Origin: a virus
Length of the DNA: 36,591 nucleotides
Direction: 5' to 3' (one strand)
IMG/VR virus record: IMGVR_UViG_3300026519_000647
Coordinates: 1 to 36,591 of that record
Shown: piece by piece, positions 23,961-28,880 of the stretch
How the letters are laid out: every line of letters starts with the position of its first letter
Position numbering within the stretch: the first letter of the stretch is position 1
Made by a program: the position numbers and the translations under genes
Notes under the pieces: generated by a model
Seen by the model: only the letters and a program-made list of their open reading frames with translations
Databases searched by the model: none
Told to the model about the DNA's origin: nothing

Positions 23961-24010
23961 ATACCATATTATTTGGTATTGCCCCTTGACTATACCAAGT
24001 TTTTTGGTAT
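23961..24010. promoter_or_regulatory. Lysogeny switch: two operators and a rightward promoter
   Basis: Two 19-bp operators share arms ATACCA and TGGTAT with 7-bp centres: 23961-23979 and 23992-24010, 31 bp apart (about three helical turns). Between and over them lies a rightward promoter, TTGACT (23986-23991), 16 bp, TATTTA (24008-24013). The expected start is about 24020, which is the A of the Cro-like ATG, so that mRNA would be leaderless. The repressor promoter runs the other way through the same sites but its boxes are not clear. Confidence 0.75.
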
Positions 24011-24019
24011 TTAACGACT

Positions 24020-24280
24020 ATGGATAGTTCAATAAACATAGTAGACCACTTGGTTAATACGTTTTTCAACAGAAATATTGGTGTTTTTGCCGCATGGGTT
24101 TGCAGACCACAACAAACGGTCAGTTATTGGCGCGTAAACAATTCTATCCCAGCCTATGTTGAACGACACATTTTGGCTAAATCTGACAAAGATGGTCTTA
24201 ATATCTCGCCAGTTGATTTTTTCCCCGAACGCTTGCCACAGTACAGAGCCGCTGAGTGTACGGCGGAGGCGGGGCAATGA
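24020..24280 (+). CDS. Cro-like regulator
   Basis: This 86-residue protein has a short HTH of the YdaS/Cro-like type: NRNIGVFAAWVCRPQQTVSYWRVNNSIPAYVERHI, with the W-x-x-x-P-x-x-V-S-x-W and IPA signature. It faces the repressor across shared operators and is the first gene of the early transcript, the place of Cro/Cox in P2-like phages. No ribosome site precedes the ATG, and the promoter boxes put the transcript start at the ATG. The C-terminal tail is short and without further domains. Confidence 0.8.
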   Translation: MDSSINIVDHLVNTFFNRNIGVFAAWVCRPQQTVSYWRVNNSIPAYVERHILAKSDKDGLNISPVDFFPERLPQYRAAECTAEAGQ

Positions 24281-24304
24281 ATTTCCGTTTGGCACAATTT
24301 TTAT

Positions 24305-24382
24305 CGCAGAGTAGAGCAGCATGGTTAGCTCGTCTGGCTCATAACCAGAAGGTCGCCGGTTCAAATCCGGCCTCTGCAACCA
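24305..24382 (+). tRNA. Initiator tRNA-fMet (CAT anticodon), phage-borne, variant anticodon stem
   Basis: A full cloverleaf is present with encoded CCA: acceptor CGCAGAG/CTCTGCA, D-stem GAGC/GCTC, anticodon loop CTCATAA, T-arm GCCGG-TTCAAAT-CCGGC. Initiator hallmarks are the unpaired C1-A72 and the A11-T24 pair in the D-stem. The anticodon stem is TCTGG/CCAGA, so the three consecutive G-C pairs typical of initiators are reduced to two, with a T-A pair at 29-41. It lies 25 bp after the Cro-like gene inside the phage early region, on the same strand. It may be cargo that boosts translation initiation. Confidence 0.93.
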
Positions 24383-24436
24383 GTTGGGCGTCCCCTTGCG
24401 GGGCAACCAGTTGGCCGTCCCCTTGCGGGGCAACCA
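24376..24436 (+). repeat. 27-bp tandem repeat that copies the tRNA 3' end
   Basis: Two 27-bp units (24376-24402 and 24403-24429, one mismatch) and a 7-base partial third begin with GCAACCA, the last bases of the tRNA including CCA. Each unit contains a CAAC-CA-GTTG dyad and a CCCC-TTGC-GGGG hairpin. The tRNA end is therefore present three times. This may be slipped duplication or a deliberate processing signal. Confidence 0.85.
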
Positions 24437-24475
24437 AATACGCGCGGCGGGCTGCCCTTCTGACGCGCGGCGGGG

Positions 24476-24569
24476 GGCGGGGTTTGCTTGTTTCATTTGT
24501 TGGGGGACTCCGACATTTGATATTTGGTTGTTTGAACATCTTCCAAATAGCAAATCCCGCCGCTTTTTT
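24476..24569 (+). terminator. Long-loop terminator-like structure after the tRNA
   Basis: GGCGGGGTTTG (24476-24486) pairs with CAAATCCCGCC (24551-24561) over 11 bp with one G-T wobble, followed closely by six T (24564-24569). The 64-base loop contains its own hairpin, ATTTGG/CCAAAT ending at 24549. It would end the Cro/tRNA transcript unless antiterminated. The long loop makes it less certain than a simple terminator. Confidence 0.6.
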
Positions 24570-24572
24570 AAA

Positions 24573-24587
24573 GGGGTATTATACCCC
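24573..24587. promoter_or_regulatory. 15-bp palindrome just upstream of a possible early promoter
   Basis: GGGGTAT-T-ATACCCC is a perfect dyad. Downstream is a -10-like TACAAT (24615-24620) with a poor -35 (TTACCC, 24592-24597), as expected for an activated promoter. The dyad could bind a regulator such as the CII-like protein at 25216; this is inference. Confidence 0.45.
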
Positions 24588-24626
24588 GGCATTACCCGCC
24601 TTAAATTTGGCAAATACAATCAAATC

Positions 24627-24932
24627 TGTGCCTTCGCTCTGGCCAATCGGCCCACATTCAGAAATGGCACTCGACCGGAGGAAGCGAATAGACCGGAAGC
24701 CCGTGCTTGAGGCGGTGATCAGTGAGGCGTTGGGAGGCGTCATATCTGTAAATCTCAAGATAGAGGTTAGTCCACCGGGTGTGCCTGGACTGGTTAACCG
24801 CTACCTCCCAGTTTTTTCCCATAGACGCCCTCGGCACACCTCCCGTGTTATCCGAGGCCGTCTGCGCCTGTTCATGGATGCTCTGAACAGGTTGGTCGGA
24901 GCGGTGCTCACACACTGCTCCGGTTTTATTTT
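24627..24932 (+). ncRNA. Structured leader or small RNA ahead of the early operon
   Basis: About 300 bases without a convincing gene hold several strong hairpins: AGTCCA/TGGACT (24769-24791), GACG-x-CCTCGG/CCGAGG-x-CGTC (24824-24862) with inner ACAC/GTGT, CCTGTTCA/TGAACAGG (24867-24891), and the terminator at 24897-24932. A longer pairing, GGGAGG (24731-24736) with CCTCCC (about 24804-24809), could close a domain. The last hairpin ends directly at the ribosome site of the next gene. It may be an attenuating leader, a put-like antitermination RNA, or a separate small RNA. I do not recognise a known family. Confidence 0.5.
24897..24932 (+). terminator. Rho-independent terminator directly before the early operon
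   Basis: CGGAGCGGTG (24897-24906) pairs with CACTGCTCCG (24913-24922) over 10 bp with one G-T wobble and a 6-base loop, then GTTTTATTTT. The GGAG ribosome site of the next gene follows at once (24933-24936). Any transcript of the early operon must pass this site, as no promoter fits in the remaining 12 bases. Conditional read-through is therefore likely. Confidence 0.75.
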
Positions 24933-24944
24933 GGAGCGAACGCT

Positions 24945-25223
24945 ATGAGACATTATGCCATTCGCCATAAAACCACGGGTAAATATCTTGCTTATGTCAA
25001 TCAGAATGATGCAGCCCGCAGAAAACTAGAATATATGTTGCAGCCTAAACTTTGGGCGACGCGGTACGGGATTATTAGCAATCTAATTAACCTCAATACG
25101 ATAGACGTTGCGCTTGAAAATTACGAGATTGTCACCTTTGATGTGGTGATTACCCGTGCCGAACAGCCAGCCGTGAATGCCCGTTCATTTTTTGATAATG
25201 TCGCAGGTGACCAGCATGGATAA
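24945..25223 (+). CDS. Hypothetical early protein
   Basis: This 92-residue protein opens the early operon. It has a basic N-terminus (MRHYAIRHKTTGKYLAYVN, typical of small phage early proteins) and a central Leu/Tyr/Asn-rich part. GGAG lies 8 bases before the ATG, immediately after the terminator T-run, so its expression should depend on terminator read-through. It overlaps the next gene by 8 bp. No family is recognised. Confidence 0.7.
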   Translation: MRHYAIRHKTTGKYLAYVNQNDAARRKLEYMLQPKLWATRYGIISNLINLNTIDVALENYEIVTFDVVITRAEQPAVNARSFFDNVAGDQHG

Positions 25224-25674
25224 GCCCACCCTCCAAGTTTTCCTCGCTGCTTTGACGGCGCAGTTAATTGCCAAATGCGGCGGGCAGGTCTCGGCGGCTT
25301 TGGAATGCGATATTAGCCAGAGCCAGTTGCAACGCGCCGCCGACCCAAACCATAGCTATAGTTTGAAAGCTTCGACCATATACCATCTTGAGCAAGCCTG
25401 CGGGGAAGCTATCATATCCCGCGAACTGCACGATATCAGCCTATATGCGGGTCATGAACAGCACAAACACCCAATCCTGCTCGGGATTGATTTGGCCGAC
25501 CAAGCCACAGATTTAACCGTCGCCATTGTTGGCGTCTGGCGCGACGGCAAACTTACAATCAATGAGCACAAATTATTGACCACCAAATATGCCGATATTC
25601 GCAGCCAATTGGCGCGCCTGATCAGCGCAAACCCTATCATGAACACACCGTGGAGCCGTCAACGTGAACACTAA
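25216..25674 (+). CDS. Possible CII/CP76-like regulatory protein
   Basis: This 152-residue protein starts at the ATG at 25216, 5 bases after AGGTGA. The N-terminal half has the pattern of phage CII/CP76-type regulators: a Gly-Gly turn (AKCGGQVSAALECDISQSQLQRAADP, HTH-like), then LKASTIYHLEQACGEAIISREL. The C-terminal half (about 85-150) is of unknown type, with a strand-like AIVGVWRDGKLTINEHK. In P2-like phages such proteins control the early or lysogeny switch. The assignment is tentative. Confidence 0.55.
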   Translation: MDKPTLQVFLAALTAQLIAKCGGQVSAALECDISQSQLQRAADPNHSYSLKASTIYHLEQACGEAIISRELHDISLYAGHEQHKHPILLGIDLADQATDLTVAIVGVWRDGKLTINEHKLLTTKYADIRSQLARLISANPIMNTPWSRQREH

Positions 25675-26041
25675 AACACAATATGCCATGCCTGGTGGAC
25701 GCAAGACGTTCAAACAACGCAGTGCCGAAAAGCTAATTGCCATTGGCAAGGCCTTGCTGGGGCGGGATAGCCTAAGCCCCTATTGGCAAAAACCAACCGC
25801 CGGACAAGTCGCGGTCATGAGCGCCATTCGCGATATAGAACCCGTAGAATATGCGGGATGTTGGGACGGCATCATTTTTACTTTGGGCGGCACGAGCGGT
25901 CAATTTAACATGTTAAAAACCGATGCAGAAATGATGATTGCTTGCGGCCACATAACCGCCGACGGCAAATTGACGGCGCAGGCACAAGCCTATCTCTCAG
26001 ATGTTGACGGCTTTGTCACCCCAATCGCGGCGGTGATATAA
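25664..26041 (+). CDS. Hypothetical early protein
   Basis: This 125-residue protein has a basic N-terminus (GGRKTFKQRSAEKLIAIGKALLG) and a mixed C-terminal part with FTLGGTSGQFNMLKTDAEMMIACGHI. It overlaps its upstream neighbour by 11 bp and the Ogr-like gene by 1 bp, so it is translated as part of the same unit. No domain is recognised. Confidence 0.65.
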   Translation: MNTKTQYAMPGGRKTFKQRSAEKLIAIGKALLGRDSLSPYWQKPTAGQVAVMSAIRDIEPVEYAGCWDGIIFTLGGTSGQFNMLKTDAEMMIACGHITADGKLTAQAQAYLSDVDGFVTPIAAVI

Positions 26042-26316
26042 TGACCGCACCTGTAAACAAAACCCCATCTGCCAAGAAAAAAAGTACGTTCAAATGTCCG
26101 GATTGCGGATCCGCCTGTCGTGTGACCAATAGTAAGATTTTCGGCAATACCTATAAAGAATTCAACGCCAGCTGCACCAGCGATAAATGCGGAGGCCGCT
26201 ATGTTTTTGGCAGCGAGCCTGTGCGGATTTTAACGCCGAGCCAAACCCCAAACCCGATGATCGATTTACCCATGCATGACCATTCTGGTCAAAACCAAAA
26301 CCCTAAAGAGGTATAA
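26041..26316 (+). CDS. ogr: Ogr/Delta-family late transcription activator
   Basis: This 91-residue protein carries the exact zinc-binding signature of the P2 Ogr family, C19-x2-C22-x22-C45-x4-C50, within FKCPDCGSACRVTNSK...ASCTSDKCGGRYVFG. Ogr contacts the alpha subunit of RNA polymerase and binds a dyad centred near -55 of late promoters. Compared with P2 Ogr (72 residues) it has a 15-residue Lys-rich N-terminal extension. In P2 the gene follows D; here it is in the early operon. Its likely targets are the 22-bp dyads at 4240 and 11642. Confidence 0.9.
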   Translation: MTAPVNKTPSAKKKSTFKCPDCGSACRVTNSKIFGNTYKEFNASCTSDKCGGRYVFGSEPVRILTPSQTPNPMIDLPMHDHSGQNQNPKEV

Positions 26317-26318
26317 TT

Positions 26319-26624
26319 ATGCTCAAACCACATTTGGACAATTCCGGCAATATCGCCGCCGATATTTTGGCGAATATGAACACGGTCGGGCAAGACAGCC
26401 GCGACCAAACCTTGACGCGGGTCGTGGCGCGGCTGGTCAATGACCACAATTTCAGTATGGAAGATGCCCGCGACGCGGCGGCCAAGGCCGTGGCCGACAC
26501 CGACTCGCGCGGCATTGACGGCTATCTAGATTTAGACGCAAGCACCAGCACAGCTTTGTTTGTCAAAATTGACGGCACGACCCGCGTCTTGTCCCTCGCC
26601 CAAATCATTTCGTTTTTTGAGTAG
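26319..26624 (+). CDS. Hypothetical early protein
   Basis: This 101-residue acidic protein follows the Ogr-like gene by 2 bases, with GAGG as ribosome site. It has an N-terminal helix with ADILANMNTVGQDSRDQTLTRVVARLV and an Ala/Asp-rich middle, then a short C-terminal strand-helix (ALFVKIDGTTRVLSLAQIISFF). No family is recognised. Confidence 0.65.
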   Translation: MLKPHLDNSGNIAADILANMNTVGQDSRDQTLTRVVARLVNDHNFSMEDARDAAAKAVADTDSRGIDGYLDLDASTSTALFVKIDGTTRVLSLAQIISFFE

Positions 26625-26632
26625 GGTGCGGT

Positions 26633-26854
26633 GTGCAGGGTGTTGTTCAGGATTGTCGGCAATGCACAACGCCCCACCAATATGACCGTCACTGCATCAT
26701 ATGCACGGCGACCCTGATTTTAACAATGCCCAAGGCGGCACGGCGCGACCAGATTGATTACGCTGCCTTACAATTCGAACACAAAACCGAGGATTTAGAA
26801 CAGGAGATAATCAGACAATTTCGCAACAAACGCGCCGCCGCCAAAGCGGCCTAA
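26633..26854 (+). CDS. Small zinc-finger-like protein
   Basis: This 73-residue protein starts at a GTG with GGGTG just upstream. It has paired cysteines, CRQC and CIIC, 12 residues apart with a histidine between, suggesting a C4 zinc finger. A charged helix (KTEDLEQEIIRQFRNKRAAAKAA) follows. The function is unknown; small zinc proteins are frequent in phage early operons as nucleic-acid or polymerase binders. Confidence 0.6.
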   Translation: MQGVVQDCRQCTTPHQYDRHCIICTATLILTMPKAARRDQIDYAALQFEHKTEDLEQEIIRQFRNKRAAAKAA

Positions 26855-26881
26855 ACACAAAAACCAACACCGGAGGATATT

Positions 26882-27055
26882 ATGGTTTTTCTAACACTGG
26901 CGGTTTTCGCCGTCTATTTATGCATAGCGATTGTTGTTGGACTTCACAGTCTGACCAAAAACAACAATCCAGATGCCCCCGTTTTCCAACTCATTTTTGC
27001 AATCGCAAACGGCCTGTCATGGCCGTTGATACTGCGCGGTAGAAAGCAGGCCTAA
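26882..27055 (+). CDS. Small membrane protein, 57 residues
   Basis: This short frame (57 residues, MVFLTLAVFAVYLCIAIVVG at the start) has an N-terminal transmembrane helix and a second weakly hydrophobic stretch (FQLIFAIANGLSWPLIL), ending GRKQA. GGAGG stands 6 bases before the ATG, which supports that it is real. It lies between the zinc-finger gene and a coiled-coil gene in an otherwise unused 200-bp gap. No family is recognised. Confidence 0.7.
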   Translation: MVFLTLAVFAVYLCIAIVVGLHSLTKNNNPDAPVFQLIFAIANGLSWPLILRGRKQA

Positions 27056-27056
27056 A

Positions 27057-27455
27057 ATGGATATGCAAACACATGTAATTACACCGCGCGACGGCGACAC
27101 CGTCGAAAAACTCCACGCCAAAATCAAAACCCTGGAGACCACGGTCGACGATTTACAGGCACAGGCTAAGGCGGGCGGACAGCTAAAACGCGGCGGGGTT
27201 TTACCGCTGGATGATGAACCGTTTTTTGTTCTGGTCGCCCGCGACCCGTTCGCCCCAATCCTTGTAGAAGCATGGGCATTTCTGCGCATGGGCAAGTTCA
27301 CCGAAGCCCAGCACGTCTTAAACCGTCTGTTAAATCCCACCCTGGTCATTGACCCGCAAACATCCGACGACCCCCAAATCATAAGCGCCTTTCACATTGG
27401 CAGCCGCATGACCGACTGGTTCAAATCTAAGATTTTGAAAGGAGCGGGACAATGA
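27057..27455 (+). CDS. Hypothetical early protein with coiled coil
   Basis: This 132-residue protein has an N-terminal coiled coil (about 15-40, VEKLHAKIKTLETTVDDLQA) followed by a helical domain with FFVLVARDPFAPILVEAWAFL. It ends in an ATGA overlap with the next gene. A weak site precedes its ATG at 27057. No family is recognised. Confidence 0.65.
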   Translation: MDMQTHVITPRDGDTVEKLHAKIKTLETTVDDLQAQAKAGGQLKRGGVLPLDDEPFFVLVARDPFAPILVEAWAFLRMGKFTEAQHVLNRLLNPTLVIDPQTSDDPQIISAFHIGSRMTDWFKSKILKGAGQ

Positions 27456-27721
27456 GTAAATCCGTAGCCGTGAAAATATCGGCAGGCATGCGTGACCTCG
27501 CTTTGGACACCGAGAAAAGATTGAAAGCCCTGTCTGGCCGCGATGATTGTCGCTTCATCACCTTGGTCGCCGACAATACAGGCCAAGTGCATTATGTCTC
27601 TAATCTTGAGCGCACAGAAAGTGCGGGCTTGCTTTATTCTCTCTTGGTTGGCTGGGCAAACCGTGATGACCATGTCGCCGCCCATGTCCGCGATATGGTC
27701 AAGAAAGCGGGGGCAAAATGA
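27452..27721 (+). CDS. Hypothetical early protein
   Basis: This 89-residue protein has an alternating hydrophobic/charged pattern (FITLVADNTGQVHYVSNLER) suggesting a small alpha/beta fold. GGAG precedes the ATG, which overlaps the upstream stop. It overlaps the following membrane peptide gene by 4 bp. No family is recognised. Confidence 0.65.
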   Translation: MSKSVAVKISAGMRDLALDTEKRLKALSGRDDCRFITLVADNTGQVHYVSNLERTESAGLLYSLLVGWANRDDHVAAHVRDMVKKAGAK

Positions 27722-27903
27722 TGGCACATATAGTCTTAATCATCGTCACCGTCGTCATAGTGTGCATTGCTCTATTGATGATACCCGATTGGGTTTTTGG
27801 CTGGGCATCTGACGAAGCCGATATGGGCGGCGCAGATTGTTCCGACACCCAAGCGCCAACATTCTACGAAGCCAATGACCCTTATCAAGGCGATAAGCCG
27901 TGA
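27718..27903 (+). CDS. Small single-span membrane protein
   Basis: This 61-residue protein begins with a strongly hydrophobic helix (AHIVLIIVTVVIVCIALLMIP) and continues with an acidic tail (DEADMGGADCSD). Two adjacent ATGs (27718, 27721) could serve as start. The N-terminus could also be a signal anchor. Its role is unknown; an early membrane peptide may affect superinfection or the host envelope. Confidence 0.6.
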   Translation: MMAHIVLIIVTVVIVCIALLMIPDWVFGWASDEADMGGADCSDTQAPTFYEANDPYQGDKP

Positions 27904-28103
27904 CCCTATCCCTATTCCCGTCCGCGCAAATCCCGCGCCATAAATATATCACCCGTATGCATGTTATGGATGCGGGCAGTGGCTTGATTGAATTTGAATG
28001 CGGCAAATGCGCATACAATACGGGCATGATCAAGGACATCCACACCGTGACCGAAAACAAACGCGGGCTACCTTGCCCCATCTGCAATGGGAAAGGTGAT
28101 TAA
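27900..28103 (+). CDS. Small zinc-ribbon protein
   Basis: This 67-residue protein starts with GTG in an overlap with the upstream stop (GTGA). Two CxxC pairs, CGKC and CPIC, 22 residues apart, form a likely zinc ribbon with a C-terminal GKGD. It is the third Cys-pair protein in this operon. The DNA-, RNA- or protein-binding role is unknown. Confidence 0.6.
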   Translation: MTLSLFPSAQIPRHKYITRMHVMDAGSGLIEFECGKCAYNTGMIKDIHTVTENKRGLPCPICNGKGD

Positions 28104-28105
28104 CC

Positions 28106-28456
28106 ATGCCGCCATCTGTCCGCAATTCAGGCACCAGATTGATATGTCCAAAATGTGGGCATGCGCTGAATATCGTCGTGCGGGTGCCCGGCAAGGTTAA
28201 ATGTTGTTTTATCCACCCCCACACCGAATTAAAACGCCAACAAGTATTTGCGCCACGGCGTCTTGGGCAACATAGGCTCGGCAAACTAAAATCCGATATG
28301 AAATTAAGCGTACAGGCGCTCGACACGCTCTTTGTTGACCAAGATGACTTTGTCACCTTGGCGCAGAACATTGCCCAACGTCTAATCACGTCCGGCAAAA
28401 CCTTGCAAGAACTGGCCAATATCCCGCGTGAGGAGGATGACAACAATGAATTTTGA
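28106..28456 (+). CDS. Zinc-binding hypothetical protein
   Basis: This 116-residue protein has an N-terminal Cys pair, CPKC (about 14-17), followed about 16 residues later by CC, which suggests a zinc site (LICPKCGHALNIVV...VKCCFIHPH). The beginning resembles Ogr-type fingers but does not keep the C-x22-C spacing. The C-terminal half is a helical acidic region (DDFVTLAQNIAQRLITSGK). It overlaps the following gene by 11 bp. Confidence 0.6.
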   Translation: MPPSVRNSGTRLICPKCGHALNIVVRVPGKVKCCFIHPHTELKRQQVFAPRRLGQHRLGKLKSDMKLSVQALDTLFVDQDDFVTLAQNIAQRLITSGKTLQELANIPREEDDNNEF

Positions 28457-28880
28457 TTTGAATGTGGAAGCCATGTCGCGGGACGAGTTAATTACAGCTT
28501 ATTATGATGTTGTTGATAGGTTTGAACAGGTGTTTGGCATTGAAATGGCAGAATTGCAGACGGCCATTGACTTTCTACGCGCCAATGATGCGGGGCTTAA
28601 ATATTCTCGAACCGGTAGTGCTAAAACCTTGTGTCTCTTGAAAACAGGTCGGATTATCAGCCGCCGTGCAATCATTGCGGCAACGGCCATGAACAAAGCA
28701 CCAGAAGACTGCATCACCGTGCGCGGCGGCATGGCAAGCGTTTATATTTGCTATTTGCGGAAAATCCTCACCCCCCTGGGCGTCAAAATCATCACAATTA
28801 ATGGCCTCGGTTACCAAATCCAACCTCAGTCCTTAAAAGTTTTATCCGCAGCCCTCGCCGCCACCACAATACGCCAATGA
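28446..28880 (+). CDS. Orphan OmpR/PhoB-type winged-helix protein
   Basis: This 144-residue protein starts at the ATG at 28446, about 9 bases after GAGGAGG. The C-terminal 80 residues follow the response-regulator DNA-binding domain pattern: TGRIISRRAIIAATAMN (recognition region), VYICYLRKILTPLGVKIITINGLGYQI (LRKxL ... I-x-T-x-x-G-x-GY). The N-terminal part has no receiver Asp pocket but is a helix with coiled-coil character (MSRDELITAYYDVVDRFEQVFG). It probably regulates phage transcription without phosphorylation. It overlaps the methylase gene by 4 bp. Confidence 0.7.
   Translation: MNFDLNVEAMSRDELITAYYDVVDRFEQVFGIEMAELQTAIDFLRANDAGLKYSRTGSAKTLCLLKTGRIISRRAIIAATAMNKAPEDCITVRGGMASVYICYLRKILTPLGVKIITINGLGYQIQPQSLKVLSAALAATTIRQ

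Noticed and set aside
24305-24436. tRNA-fMet as the prophage attachment site
   Set aside because: It lies between continuous phage genes in the middle of the phage and far from the integrase, so it is unlikely to be the current att site; a relic of an older event cannot be excluded.
24339-24539. Minus-strand 66-residue frame ending AEAGFEPATFWL
   Set aside because: Another classical tRNA artefact in a second frame; no ribosome site and no family.
24029-24619. 196-residue minus-strand frame containing RPDLNRRPSGYEPDEL
   Set aside because: This peptide is the well-known spurious translation of the antisense of a tRNA gene; the frame runs through the tRNA-fMet and the 27-bp repeats.
24658-24915. 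85-residue minus-strand frame in the leader
   Set aside because: The terminator T-run and hairpin polarity support a plus-strand RNA; no ribosome site on the minus strand.
24256-24948. 230-residue plus-strand frame over the tRNA and leader, including a possible 95-residue protein from 24664 that overlaps the next ATG
   Set aside because: The frame spans a tRNA and two terminator-like hairpins; the 95-residue version lacks a ribosome site and resembles no family. The RNA reading is better supported, though protein conservation in relatives would reopen it.
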